From: Sulfuriroseicoccus oceanibius
Lineage (GTDB): Bacteria; Verrucomicrobiota; Verrucomicrobiia; Verrucomicrobiales; SLCJ01
Reading direction: 5' to 3'
NCBI RefSeq assembly: GCF_010681825.2
Contig: NZ_CP066776.1
Coordinates: forward strand, 2,418,001-2,482,000
Length of the DNA stretch: 64,000 bases
The notes under the pieces were generated by a model, which saw only the letters and a program-made list of their open reading frames with translations, had not been told where the DNA came from and did not search any database. The translations under genes were made by a program, and so were the position numbers. Below are positions 1-8,364 of the stretch, in pieces (within the stretch, counting starts at the first letter, position 1; every line of letters begins with the position of its first letter).

Positions 1-403
1 CAGCTGGTGCTGGAGCATCCTTTTCAGCTGGCTCATCAGTCTTCTTCTCAGCACCAGGTGCGATACCGGCGCTAGCCAACACAGCAGCAAGTGTGTCGCT
101 CGACGACGCTGCTTCAGCCTTCTTGGCTTCCTCTTCTTTCAGCTTCGAAATCGGAGGCAGCACATTGGCCTTGCGTGCCGCACCACCGCGCTTCTTCTTC
201 GGCTTGTCATCGCTGAACAAATCCAACGCGTTCTTTTTCTGTTCCTCAACCGAGTTACGCTTACGCTCCTCCTCTGCAGCTTCCTCCTGCTCAAGCTGAG
301 CACGACGACGCTGGCGGCGGGACGCAATCTTAGACTTGTCCTCGAGCAGGTCGAGCACTTCCTTCTTCTTCGGCTTTTCGCTTCCGTTGGATTCTTCAGG
401 CAT
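1..403 (-). CDS. infB: Translation initiation factor IF-2, N-terminal part (cut by window edge)
   Basis: IF-2 is the GTPase that places initiator tRNA on the 30S subunit. Only the first 134 codons are in the window, and the frame is open to base 1. The visible part is the low-complexity, highly charged N-terminal extension typical of IF-2: it starts MPEESNGSEKPKKKEVLDLL, is rich in Lys, Glu and Arg, and turns into Ala/Pro/Glu-rich sequence towards the edge. The GTPase domains lie outside the window. Identification rests on this composition and on the position directly downstream of nusA, the usual nusA-infB order. The ATG at 401-403 is the first start in the frame. The 177-nt gap to nusA holds no gene and no terminator I can recognise, so co-transcription with nusA is likely. 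Confidence 0.8.
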   Translation of the reverse strand, partial: MPEESNGSEKPKKKEVLDLLEDKSKIASRRQRRRAQLEQEEAAEEERKRNSVEEQKKNALDLFSDDKPKKKRGGAARKANVLPPISKLKEEEAKKAEAASSSDTLAAVLASAGIAPGAEKKTDEPAEKDAPAPA

Positions 404-580
404 GAATTATTCGATGGGACAACCGTCAGGCGGTCTTTAGAGATTGCCGCTCCCCCGGGGATCATTCTCCCTCGGTAGGATCGACATGGTGGTAGTGATG
501 AAAATTTCTAGAATGGGATTTCTGTCGTGCAGTGTCGGTCATTCCCGCCAGTAATCAAGTGACACCAGCGAGGATCACGA

Positions 581-1852
581 TCACTCGTCCGAAGCCGCAT
601 CATTCGCCGCCTTGGCAGCCAATGTTTCGAGGATGCTCTGGGCTTCCTCTTCTCCGAGCGAGGTCATCATCGTGATGTCCTCGGCATCGGCGGTGGCGAT
701 CACACCGATGGAGTTCAATCCACCGCGGACGAGCTCCACTGCCCACTCAAGTTTGATACCGAGCTCGTCAGCAATTGCCTGGGCCGCCTCGAGCACTTTG
801 CGCTCGAACTCCTCGTGCTGGCTCTCATCCTTGAGCACCTGCACATCCCAGCCAAGCAGACGCGAGGTCAGACGCGCGTTCTGTCCGCGACGCCCCACAG
901 CTTTCGGCAACTCTTCCTCGTCGACACGCACTTCGATTTTGCGCTCGTCTTCGAGGATTGTAACTTTGTCGTCCTGAATCTGAGCCGGCTTGAGTGACTC
1001 CTTGACGAATTCACGCAGATTGTCACTCCAGTGGATGATGTCGACTTTCTCGTTGTTCAGCTCGCGCACAATATTCTTCACGCGGGCACCGCGCAAACCA
1101 ACGCAGGCACCAACTGGGTCGATCTTCTCATCGGCACTGAACACAGCGATCTTGGTGCGGTAACCCGCTTCACGCGCCACACCGCGGATCTCCACGGTAC
1201 GGTCCGCCAGCTCGCTGACTTCAAATTCAAACAAACGGCGCACGAAGTTCGGATGCGAACGCGACAACACGATCTCTGGTCCGCGCTGTGTGTTCTCAAC
1301 CGCCACAACGTAAAAACGAAGAATGTCGCCAATGTTGTAAGTCTCGGTCGGAACCTTCTCACGCGAGGTCATCACACCCTCGAACTTACCGAGGCTGACA
1401 ACCACATCGCCACGGTCCAAGCGACGCACTTCGCCCTGAACGATGTCACCGGCGCGGTCCTTGAACTCTTCGTAAATCATCTCCTTCTCCGCCTGACGCA
1501 AACGCTGCATGATCGCCTGACGTGCTGTCTGCGCGGCAATACGACCGAAATCCTTCGGCGTCACCTCAACGTCGATCTCGTCGCCGATCTCAGCATCTTC
1601 CTTGATGCGGCGGGCCACTGGCAGCGCGATCTCCTCGTAGGGCTTGGTCACCTTCTCAGCCACGACCAATGTCGCCAGGGCTTTGATCTTCCCTTTAGCC
1701 GAATCGATATCGACACGCAGCTCACGGGCTGGCCCCACGCTCTTGCGGGACGCGGTAAGCAATGCGCCTTCAATGGCCTCCACCATGGTTTCACGGTCGA
1801 TTCCTTTTTCTCTTTCGAAGTATTCGATGACGGCTAAGAGGTCGCTGGTCAT
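581..1852 (-). CDS. nusA: Transcription termination/antitermination factor NusA
   Basis: NusA binds RNA polymerase and nascent RNA and modulates pausing, termination and antitermination. The 423-residue protein has the family order: an N-terminal polymerase-binding domain (about 1-130, with EYFEREKGIDRETMVEAIEG near the start), an S1 RNA-binding domain (about 135-200, GDIVQGEVRRLDRGDVVVSL) and two KH domains (about 230-370, including VGACVGLRGARVKNIVREL and AVGRRGQNARLTSRLLGW). A short C-terminal helical tail replaces the long acidic repeats of E. coli NusA. An upstream in-frame extension exists, but MTSDLLAVIEYFEREKG at 1852 is the canonical N-terminus. rimP, the usual upstream neighbour, is absent; a terminator of the preceding gene lies just upstream, so nusA must have its own promoter in the short leader. 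infB follows. Confidence 0.96.
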   Translation of the reverse strand: MTSDLLAVIEYFEREKGIDRETMVEAIEGALLTASRKSVGPARELRVDIDSAKGKIKALATLVVAEKVTKPYEEIALPVARRIKEDAEIGDEIDVEVTPKDFGRIAAQTARQAIMQRLRQAEKEMIYEEFKDRAGDIVQGEVRRLDRGDVVVSLGKFEGVMTSREKVPTETYNIGDILRFYVVAVENTQRGPEIVLSRSHPNFVRRLFEFEVSELADRTVEIRGVAREAGYRTKIAVFSADEKIDPVGACVGLRGARVKNIVRELNNEKVDIIHWSDNLREFVKESLKPAQIQDDKVTILEDERKIEVRVDEEELPKAVGRRGQNARLTSRLLGWDVQVLKDESQHEEFERKVLEAAQAIADELGIKLEWAVELVRGGLNSIGVIATADAEDITMMTSLGEEEAQSILETLAAKAANDAASDE

Positions 1853-1900
1853 GGTGGTGGGTATAAGTCTGAGGAAATTGGGATAATGCCGAGTAGCGCC

Positions 1901-1933
1901 AAAAAAAGGAGTGGGCACTAGCGTCCCACTCCC
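1901..1933 (-). terminator. Rho-independent terminator after the purine nucleoside phosphorylase gene
   Basis: On the minus strand GGAGTGGGA and CCCACTCC form a stem of about 8 bp around a short loop, followed at once by seven T residues (1907 to 1901). It lies between the phosphorylase stop and the nusA start, so it separates the ptsI-phosphorylase unit from nusA-infB. Confidence 0.85.
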
Positions 1934-2002
1934 CAATCCAGTTTACGGCTTGGAGTAATCTGCGGCAAAGTAGTCTCCCAAGGCCGCCCTATCAAGCGAA
2001 AA

Positions 2003-2809
2003 TCAGCCAGATTTCCGACGCGCACTCCAACACTCCAAGACTGCTACCAACCCGCCCCCCGCGCCACCGGCAATCGCCACAACCTCATCGTGGTCAAGGT
2101 TCGCCCCGTCCAGGCCCGCAGCCACATTCGTCAGACAAGAAACCCCGGCGACCCGCAGCCCTCTGGCCCTCGCCTCGATCACCTCAAGCACCGTCGACAT
2201 CCCGACCGCATCCGCACCCAGCGCACCCAACATCCGGACCTCCGCCGGAGTCTCGTATTGTGGCCCACGGACACACGCGTAAACCCCTTCACCCACCCCC
2301 ACACCGCAGGAAGCCGCCGCATCAAGCAACTCACCCCGCCACTGAGGACAATACGCGTTGGTCATATCGATAAAGCCGGCAGCCCCGTCGAGCGGACTGA
2401 CTGAGGTCAAATTCAAGTGGTCGGAGAGCACCATCAGCCCACCAACCGAAAGCCTTGGGCTAATCCGGCCGGCCGCGTTGGTCAATAGCAGCGAACCAAC
2501 ACCCGCGGCAGCAAACAACCGGACCGTCGCCGTGACATCCCGCGCGGCCCACCCCTCGTAAAGATGCACGCGGCCACATGCCATTACCACCCGCAACCCG
2601 GCAAAGCACCCCCAAACCAACCTCCCCACGTGCCCAGGCACGGAAGAAACCGGCAACTCCGCATCAGAAAACGAACACGCCCCAACCTCGCGCACAGACG
2701 AGACCAGACCACCAAATCCGGATCCAAGCACCACACCCAACTCGGGGCGAAACGCCCGCAATTCGGACAGCACCCCGTCGTCGAACTGATCTGAACCCGC
2801 GCCCACCAT
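2003..2809 (-). CDS. punA: Purine nucleoside phosphorylase (trimeric class)
   Basis: This cytosolic enzyme cleaves purine (deoxy)nucleosides with phosphate to free base and (deoxy)ribose 1-phosphate in purine salvage. The 268-residue protein has the motifs of the trimeric, mammalian-like class: the phosphate-binding VLGSGFGGL near residue 27, GRVHLYEGW near 80, LLLTNAAGRIS near 108, the base-binding YETPAEVRMLGALGADAVGM near 195, and a late SCLTNVAAGL. Length is normal. The start ATG is six bases past the ptsI stop codon, so the gene is almost certainly translated from the ptsI transcript, and a strong terminator follows it. The pairing with ptsI has no obvious metabolic logic. The exact substrate (guanosine/inosine versus methylthioadenosine) cannot be fixed from the sequence alone. 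Confidence 0.9.
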   Translation of the reverse strand: MVGAGSDQFDDGVLSELRAFRPELGVVLGSGFGGLVSSVREVGACSFSDAELPVSSVPGHVGRLVWGCFAGLRVVMACGRVHLYEGWAARDVTATVRLFAAAGVGSLLLTNAAGRISPRLSVGGLMVLSDHLNLTSVSPLDGAAGFIDMTNAYCPQWRGELLDAAASCGVGVGEGVYACVRGPQYETPAEVRMLGALGADAVGMSTVLEVIEARARGLRVAGVSCLTNVAAGLDGANLDHDEVVAIAGGAGGGLVAVLECWSARRKSG

Positions 2810-2814
2810 AAAAA

Positions 2815-4608
2815 CTAGGACAACAGCTCAGGATAACAACGCATCGCCATCGCACGACAATCCTCTTCGATCCGATCGGTGCTAGCTCCAGCCACCAAGC
2901 GCTGCACCAACTTGGCGCACTCGCTGGAATCGAGCTGACGGATCGCATGGCGGATCGTCAAAATCTGACGCGGCCCCACACTAAGTTCGTCCACGCCCAT
3001 TCCCACCAACAACGGCGTGAATGTCGGGTCGCCTGCAGTCTCCCCACAAACGCCAACCCAGATCCCTGCGTCATGCGCGGCTTTCACCACGTGCTGAAGC
3101 AAGCGAACCACGCCGGTGTGCGTCGAGCGGAACAACGGCGCCACTCGATCATTCACCCGGTCCACTGCCAAGGTGTACTGCGTCAGGTCATTGGTCCCAA
3201 CACTGAAAAAGTCGACATGCGGAGCAATCAGGTCCGCCACAAGCGCTGCGGACGGGATCTCAATCATCGCCCCCACCTCAATGTTCTCATCGAAAGGCAA
3301 CTCCTCATCAATCAGCTCCGCTTTGGCAGCCTCAAGAATCTGCTTGGCCTGAACGACCTCCTCCGGCGACGCAACCATCGGGAACATGATGCGAATCTTA
3401 CCATGTGCGGACGCCCGCAGAATCGCGCGCAACTGAGTTTTGAAAACCTCAGGACGCCCGAGGGACACCCGGATCCCGCGCCATCCCAGAAACGGATTGG
3501 GCTCCGGTCCATCGAATGGAGAGTTCGGCAGTTTATCTCCACCCAGATCGAATGTCCGGATGATCACGCCATGCTCTTCGCAAGCCGCCGCGACCTCAGC
3601 GTAGGTCTGAGCCTGCTCAGCTTCCGTTGGCAACGCATTGTCACGCAGATAGAAAAACTCGGTTCTGAACAAGCCCACACCGGCGCCACCATTTTCGGTG
3701 ATCATCGCCATCTCACGCTTGAACTCAATATTGCCGGAAAGAACGATATGCTTGCCATCGATCGTATCCGTCGGCTTGCCGACCTCACCCTTGAGACCGC
3801 CGAGCGTCTGGGCGTGACGTTCGATAATCCGCTCGTATTCGTCGAGCGTCTCCTGCGACGGATTCACCACGACCAGGCCACGGTATCCATCGATCAACAC
3901 CTCCTCACCACTACTGATCTCGTCAGTCAGATCAGGAATCCCGGCAATCGCCGGCAGCCCTAGACTCCGGGCAATAATCGCGGCATGCGACGTCTGACTC
4001 CCCGTCTCATTCAGGAAGCCCAACACAAGATCGCGGTCCATGGCCGCCGTATCGGACGGCGTCAACTCACGCGCCGCAATAATGTGCGGGCGCGACAATT
4101 CACGCATGACCAGCGGTGTCCCCTCGCCCAGCATGTGCCGCAACACACGCTGCGCCACATCCTTCACATCTCCCATGCGCTCACGTAGGAATTCATCAGG
4201 AATCGCATCCATCGCTTCCACGTAGCGCTTGGTCACTTGGTAAAATGCCCAATCCGCGCTGACATTGCGCTCACGCACAGCCTTCTCAACGTCGTCCAGA
4301 ATCATCCGATCCTCGAGGATCATCAAATGGGCGTCAAAAATACCCGCTTCACGCCCGCCTCCGGCCTCTTCAATCCGAGTCCGCAGCGCATCCAAATCCT
4401 GGCGCGTCTTCTCCAGTGCCTCACCCAGACGCTCCAGCTCACGCGCTTTCTGGTCATCGGAAATCCGAACCTTCGGCGGAATCGAAACCCCGCGGTACAA
4501 GGTTAAAACCTCACCCTGAGCAATCCCATCAGACAGCCCCACGCCCTGGTAACGTCGCTCAGCCCGGAGCGAGATCGGTGTCGTTCTTTCTTCGTGAAGC
4601 TTCTTCAT
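2815..4608 (-). CDS. ptsI: Phosphoenolpyruvate-protein phosphotransferase (PTS enzyme I)
   Basis: Enzyme I takes phosphate from phosphoenolpyruvate on a histidine and passes it to HPr. The protein of about 597 residues shows an N-terminal helical HPr-binding region, the phosphohistidine segment GSQTSHAAIIARSLGLPA near residue 200, and the C-terminal PEP-binding barrel with GIGLFRTEF-like GVGLFRTEFFYL, GWRGIRVSLGRPEVF, IGAMIEIPSAAL-like sequence, FSVGTNDLTQYTLAVDR and GVCGETAGDP. I chose ATG 4608 (MKKLHEERT) over an in-frame ATG seven codons upstream; neither has a clear ribosome site. The HPr gene lies upstream behind a terminator, so ptsI probably has its own promoter. The purine nucleoside phosphorylase gene follows six bases downstream. 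No sugar-specific enzyme II is in the window. Confidence 0.96.
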   Translation of the reverse strand: MKKLHEERTTPISLRAERRYQGVGLSDGIAQGEVLTLYRGVSIPPKVRISDDQKARELERLGEALEKTRQDLDALRTRIEEAGGGREAGIFDAHLMILEDRMILDDVEKAVRERNVSADWAFYQVTKRYVEAMDAIPDEFLRERMGDVKDVAQRVLRHMLGEGTPLVMRELSRPHIIAARELTPSDTAAMDRDLVLGFLNETGSQTSHAAIIARSLGLPAIAGIPDLTDEISSGEEVLIDGYRGLVVVNPSQETLDEYERIIERHAQTLGGLKGEVGKPTDTIDGKHIVLSGNIEFKREMAMITENGGAGVGLFRTEFFYLRDNALPTEAEQAQTYAEVAAACEEHGVIIRTFDLGGDKLPNSPFDGPEPNPFLGWRGIRVSLGRPEVFKTQLRAILRASAHGKIRIMFPMVASPEEVVQAKQILEAAKAELIDEELPFDENIEVGAMIEIPSAALVADLIAPHVDFFSVGTNDLTQYTLAVDRVNDRVAPLFRSTHTGVVRLLQHVVKAAHDAGIWVGVCGETAGDPTFTPLLVGMGVDELSVGPRQILTIRHAIRQLDSSECAKLVQRLVAGASTDRIEEDCRAMAMRCYPELLS

Positions 4609-4767
4609 AGGGAAATCCGTGCAGAACACTAAAAGCCATCGCCCCTCACCACGCCAAGATAATTCTTAAGCCGCCCACAACCACCCCACCCGCACAACCC
4701 GATACCCCGAACAGGATCAACCACTTGGAACCCACCCACGCCCACATTTTATTAAATCCTTATTAAC

Positions 4768-4800
4768 AAAAAACCCGCCAGCATCTCTGCGGGCGGGTGA
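4768..4800 (-). terminator. Rho-independent terminator after ptsH
   Basis: Minus-strand arms ACCCGCC and GGCGGGT flank a 12-nt loop and are followed by a run of T residues (4773 to 4768). The hairpin lies 29-61 bases past the ptsH stop and separates hprK-ptsH from ptsI. Confidence 0.85.
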
Positions 4801-4828
4801 AAATTGTACTTGAGAGTCGCGCGGGCGC

Positions 4829-5095
4829 TTACTCTTCCTTGAAGCCGCTATTAATCAGCTCCTCAACAGCTGCGAGAGCGTCTTCCTCGTCGCCACCATC
4901 GACAGAAACCGTGATAGTGGAGCCATGACCGGCTGCCAACATCATCAGCCCCATAATGCTTTTGCCGTTCACTTGCTCGGAGTCCTTCTCGACCCAAATC
5001 TCGCTTTCGAACGTATTGGCGAGCTTCACAAGCTGCGCGGCCGGGCGAGCGTGCAGTCCGAACTTGTTGACGACGGTGAATTCCTTCTTGATCAT
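4829..5095 (-). CDS. ptsH: Phosphocarrier protein HPr
   Basis: HPr is the small phosphocarrier between enzyme I and its targets. The 88-residue protein has the catalytic histidine exactly at position 15 in GLHARPAAQLVKL. It also has the regulatory serine exactly at position 46 in NGKSIMGLMMLAAG, the residue phosphorylated by HPr kinase. Both sites are intact, so HPr can serve the phosphorelay and also be a regulatory switch. The gene lies 43 bases downstream of hprK in the same direction and ends at a strong terminator, so hprK-ptsH reads as one operon. Confidence 0.97.
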   Translation of the reverse strand: MIKKEFTVVNKFGLHARPAAQLVKLANTFESEIWVEKDSEQVNGKSIMGLMMLAAGHGSTITVSVDGGDEEDALAAVEELINSGFKEE

Positions 5096-5138
5096 AGCGG
5101 TTTGGTGAACTCGACTTTATTCAGAAATTGGATTTTGG

Positions 5139-6116
5139 CTAACGATTTCTTTCGTTTCCTTGAGCTTCCATCAAATCAATCAACCTGCGGTTGAACTCTT
5201 CGGCGGTATCATAACCCAAGCCGCGCAACTTCTGATCAAGCGCTGCCACTTCCACCATCCGCGCCATGTCACGACCCGGCGCCACTGGCAACTCCACGTA
5301 CGGAATGTCATGCCCCAGCACCTTGACGGTCTTACGCGCAACACCGACCCGCTCGATATCCTCCATATCCCCTTGCGGAGTCATACGCACGACAAAGTCC
5401 AGCCGCTTCTCCAGCCGAATCTTCGCGATCCCGAACAAGGCCGCCACATTGATCAAACCCAGCCCACGCACCTCCATGTGTGCACGGGCCAGTTCAGGCG
5501 AACGGCCAATCACCTCACCGCCGACAGCACGCAGCCTCACCAGGTCGTCCGCGACCAAACTAGCTCCACGGTCGAGCAAGCCGACCACCGTTTCACTCTT
5601 ACCGCTGCCACTCTTACCGAGCACCATCACCCCGATCCCCTGCACGTCCACCATGCACCCGTGTACACTCGTCATCGGAGCAAACTCCCACTCGAGCGCC
5701 AGCGTTGCCTGATTGATGAACTGCATCGAGATCATCGGCGTGCGGAACACCCCGATCCCCGCCTCATTCGCCACCTCAACCAATCGCGGCTCAAGCGACG
5801 CTCCACGCGAAATCACCAGCATCGGCAGATTGCGGCGGCAGAGTTCAATAAAACGCGCCTCTCGCTGCTCCGGCCCCAAGGTCCGCAGGTAGGACATCTC
5901 GGAGTTACCCAGCACCTGAACACGGTGGCGAGCAAAATAAGTGAAGAAGCCAGCCAAAGCCAAGCCCGGACGGTTCACTGTAGGCTCACCGATCCGCCGA
6001 TCACCACCAACCGCAGCTCCCTGCCGCTCCAGCGACAACTCATCACCAAAGCGCTTCAAAAAATCATCGACGCTCAGATCGGTGATCCGGCGCCCCTGGT
6101 CAAAATTGTCATCCAT
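5139..6116 (-). CDS. hprK: HPr kinase/phosphorylase
   Basis: HprK phosphorylates HPr on Ser46 with ATP or pyrophosphate and removes it with inorganic phosphate, linking carbon status to regulation. The 325-residue protein has the N-terminal domain (RITDLSVDDFLKRFGDELSL), the Walker A loop LGKSGSGKSET near residue 160, the acidic VADDLVRL segment and the family signature MEVRGLGLINVAALFG near 215. The start MDDNFDQGRR at 6116 is preferred over an upstream in-frame extension because it matches the usual N-terminus, and a TATAAT-like box lies 17 nt before it. The gene forms an operon with ptsH. With only HPr and enzyme I nearby, a regulatory rather than a sugar-transport role is likely. Confidence 0.95.
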   Translation of the reverse strand: MDDNFDQGRRITDLSVDDFLKRFGDELSLERQGAAVGGDRRIGEPTVNRPGLALAGFFTYFARHRVQVLGNSEMSYLRTLGPEQREARFIELCRRNLPMLVISRGASLEPRLVEVANEAGIGVFRTPMISMQFINQATLALEWEFAPMTSVHGCMVDVQGIGVMVLGKSGSGKSETVVGLLDRGASLVADDLVRLRAVGGEVIGRSPELARAHMEVRGLGLINVAALFGIAKIRLEKRLDFVVRMTPQGDMEDIERVGVARKTVKVLGHDIPYVELPVAPGRDMARMVEVAALDQKLRGLGYDTAEEFNRRLIDLMEAQGNERNR

Positions 6117-6132
6117 GAGTGCGTCTAGAAAA

Positions 6133-6138
6133 ATTATA
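6133..6138 (-). promoter_or_regulatory. Candidate -10 box for hprK-ptsH
   Basis: The minus strand reads CGTATAATTTTTC with a perfect TATAAT 17 bases before the hprK ATG, which would give a leader of about ten bases. No convincing -35 hexamer is seen 16-18 bases further upstream, so this is only a candidate. Confidence 0.35.
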
Positions 6139-6221
6139 CGTGGCACAAACCAGCCAGCCCGGCAGGCATCACGCTGGTCTGGTTTTGGCGGATAAACCAC
6201 CAGTCATCAAGTACACCTTGA

Positions 6222-6261
6222 TAAAAAAAATCCGGCTGTGTGAAAATCACACAGCCGGATC
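6222..6261 (-). terminator. Rho-independent terminator after acpP
   Basis: A perfect 13-bp stem (TCCGGCTGTGTGA / TCACACAGCCGGA) around a 3-nt loop is followed on the minus strand by eight T residues. It lies 37 bases past the acpP stop and just before the hprK leader. Confidence 0.92.
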
Positions 6262-6297
6262 GAAAATTTCACTCGTCAGTCGAGTGGCGTGAGGGGA

Positions 6298-6537
6298 TTA
6301 GCCCTGTGCCGACTCAACGTAGGAGATCACAGCACCAACCGAAGTCAGCTTCTCTGCCTCTTCGTCTGGCACGTCGATGCCAAACTCTTCTTCGAAGGCC
6401 ATCACCAGCTCGACGGTGTCGAGGGAATCTGCACCAAGATCATCGATGAACTTGGCTTCTGGTGTCACTTGCTCAGGAGTCACGCTAAGCTGCTCCACGA
6501 TGATGTCTTTGACTTTTTGCTCGATGCTATCGGACAT
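6298..6537 (-). CDS. acpP: Acyl carrier protein
   Basis: ACP carries growing acyl chains on a phosphopantetheine arm during fatty acid synthesis. The 79-residue acidic protein has the invariant attachment serine at position 38 in [18 protein letters not shown]. Length and the four-helix pattern are normal. The start [13 protein letters not shown] at 6537 is the canonical N-terminus; an upstream in-frame extension is rejected. The gene stands alone here, with no fabF, fabG or fabD beside it, and is followed by a very strong terminator, which fits a highly expressed single-gene unit. Confidence 0.97.
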   Translation of the reverse strand: MSDSIEQKVKDIIVEQLSVTPEQVTPEAKFIDDLGADSLDTVELVMAFEEEFGIDVPDEEAEKLTSVGAVISYVESAQG

Positions 6538-6638
6538 AATAGGATGGTTGGATTGGTTTAATGAAAACGCAACAATGGGTAACGGTGACCCCATGGGTTG
6601 GCAACTAAATAAATCGAAAATTAAGACAGCTTAACGAC

Positions 6639-7358
6639 CTACTCGTTAGGCGCTGTCTCGTCCTCCTCCTGCAGCTCGATCAGCTCACCATCGAAGCCCT
6701 GCACAATGCGTCCAAGGATCTGATCGGCGATGAACGGCTCCGGCTTGATGAAGCCTCCGTACTTCAGACCGTCGATGCGTGCACTCCCTTTCGAGCCCGC
6801 CTGATCCTTGTAGTAGATCGTGGCCAACCCCTTGTTGCCCCAGCGGCGGGTATCCACTTTATGGATGTCGGCAAACTTCACATTACGCCCGTTGGGCAGC
6901 GTCACCGAGTCCCCGTCCACCGAGAGCTTCTTGCCAAGATTGAGGAACATCCAAATCAACACACCCACAGCCAACACGCCCGAGCCCACACCAAAGTTGA
7001 ACTGCTCCTGAATGTCATCGCTGGTCACCTCGTTGTCAGGAGACAAATCCACTCGGTCAATCTCCCACTCCTTCTCAGCCGACAGATCGACCCACGCTTT
7101 CTGCGCAGCCTCCACTCCCTGTTGGTCCCCGATCGCCACAAGCCGCTCTTTCTCGTCGCTGAACTTCGTATACTCCTCCATCGCAGCCTCATACTCCGCC
7201 TTTTTCGCAGGGTAGCCCACCTTCCAGTCGTAAAAGAAGAATCCGGAGAGGAAAACAAACAAGCCGAGCATCATCAACATCCGTTTGATGAACCACGGCG
7301 TAATCTTCCCAGTTACTACCATCGCGGAGCCCGGGTCTTCAACAGAGTCTGTAGTCAT
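6639..7358 (-). CDS. Membrane protein of unknown function
   Basis: I do not recognise a family. The 239-residue protein starts MTTDSVEDPGS at 7358. It has one hydrophobic segment near residues 27-46 (MLMMLGLFVFLSGFFFYDWK), then an external or periplasmic stretch of about 75 charged residues that looks coiled-coil-like (Lys/Glu-rich, AEYEAAMEEYTKFSDEKERL). A second membrane segment follows near 125-142 (GVGSGVLAVGVLIWMFLNLG). The C-terminal part of about 95 residues is beta-rich and resembles a PH-like bacterial domain (VTLPNGRNVKFADIHKVDTR). It ends in an acidic tail. It lies 101 bases upstream of acpP in the same direction, and a DUF4239 gene is divergent upstream. Confidence 0.7.
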   Translation of the reverse strand: MTTDSVEDPGSAMVVTGKITPWFIKRMLMMLGLFVFLSGFFFYDWKVGYPAKKAEYEAAMEEYTKFSDEKERLVAIGDQQGVEAAQKAWVDLSAEKEWEIDRVDLSPDNEVTSDDIQEQFNFGVGSGVLAVGVLIWMFLNLGKKLSVDGDSVTLPNGRNVKFADIHKVDTRRWGNKGLATIYYKDQAGSKGSARIDGLKYGGFIKPEPFIADQILGRIVQGFDGELIELQEEDETAPNE

Positions 7359-7481
7359 AGAAATCAAGTTATTATCCAGGGCCGTCCCCGAATTACCGGC
7401 TCTAACTACCAATCCTCCCTGCACCGGTCAACCCCGAACCTCAGGCTTCTGCACCCCACCGGCAATTCCCCTATCCACGCT

Positions 7482-8348
7482 ATGCAGATCCCCGTCATTT
7501 ACGAGATACCGATCGTCGCTAGCGGCCTTCTGATAGTCGTCATTCTTCTCGGCTGCGCGGAGCTCAGCTACCGCGTTGGAAAATGGCAGTACAAACGAGG
7601 CAAAGGCTCAGCCCAGGACTCCAGAGGCGACTCCATCCTCAGCGCGATGATTGGTATGCTGGCACTGGTCCTCGCCTTCACCTACTCCTATACCGTCACT
7701 CGGGCAGACAACCGGAAACACGCGGTCATCTCACAAACCAACGCTCTTGGTACCGCGTTCGATCGCGCCGGACTCATCGATGAGCCCTACCGCACCAGAC
7801 TGCGCCAACAACTCCTCGATTACACCGCTGCCTTGGAGATCAGAGCCGAATCCATGAACACCCGCGAGAAACGCGCAGCGAAATTCGAGGAGATCAGTGC
7901 GCTTGAGGCAAAGCTATGGCCGACAGTTGAGGAATTCATCGCCCAGTCCGATTCCCCCGGCCCTCTAAAGGTGGCCGTTGCGACGTCGATCAACGATGTA
8001 CTCGACTCGATGAATCTGCGCCTCCACGCCGGCCTCGACCGCCTTCCCACCGCGATCCTATGCATGCTATTGTTCATCGCTGCAGCCGCGCTCTCGGTAG
8101 CTGGATTCAGCGCAGGAAGAGCCAACAACCTTAGACGCTGGCGCATGACCGCACTGATCCTGTCGATCGCAGCCATCATGCAAACCATCACAGATTTCGA
8201 CCGCCCGGGAAGTGGCTTCATCCGAACCAACCAATCCAGCTTCCCTCGCCTCGAGGCGGAAATGAGAGCCCGCCTCGCTCTCCCACACCCACCGCAAAAA
8301 CAAAACGCCCGCTCCCCGGAGAGATCCAGAGAACGGGCGGTTGATTGA
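7482..8348 (+). CDS. DUF4239-like (bestrophin-like) membrane protein
   Basis: The 288-residue protein resembles the uncharacterised DUF4239 group. Residues 1-30 form a first membrane segment (IVASGLLIVVILLGCAELSY), followed by GDSILSAMIGMLALVLAFTY-type sequence near 52-75 in which a second segment carries the family's conserved LLALLLAF-like motif. A soluble helical stretch with Arg and Glu follows, then two more hydrophobic segments near 190-235. I chose ATG 7482 because upstream sequence in the frame overlaps the divergent gene and is not hydrophobic. The last 47 bases of the gene coincide with the terminator hairpin of the convergent peroxiredoxin gene. The function is not established. Confidence 0.75.
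   Translation: MQIPVIYEIPIVASGLLIVVILLGCAELSYRVGKWQYKRGKGSAQDSRGDSILSAMIGMLALVLAFTYSYTVTRADNRKHAVISQTNALGTAFDRAGLIDEPYRTRLRQQLLDYTAALEIRAESMNTREKRAAKFEEISALEAKLWPTVEEFIAQSDSPGPLKVAVATSINDVLDSMNLRLHAGLDRLPTAILCMLLFIAAAALSVAGFSAGRANNLRRWRMTALILSIAAIMQTITDFDRPGSGFIRTNQSSFPRLEAEMRARLALPHPPQKQNARSPERSRERAVD
8302..8340 (-). terminator. Terminator of the peroxiredoxin gene, inside the convergent gene
   Basis: Minus-strand arms CGCCCGTTC and GAGCGGGCG pair around a nested hairpin and are followed by TTTTGTTTTTG. The hairpin ends inside the last codons of the plus-strand DUF4239 gene. Confidence 0.7.
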
Positions 8349-8364
8349 AAATCAACAATTCCAA

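Noticed and set aside
139-465. 108-codon minus-strand frame at the window start
   Set aside because: A different frame across the infB N-terminus; the infB frame has the right charged composition and location after nusA.
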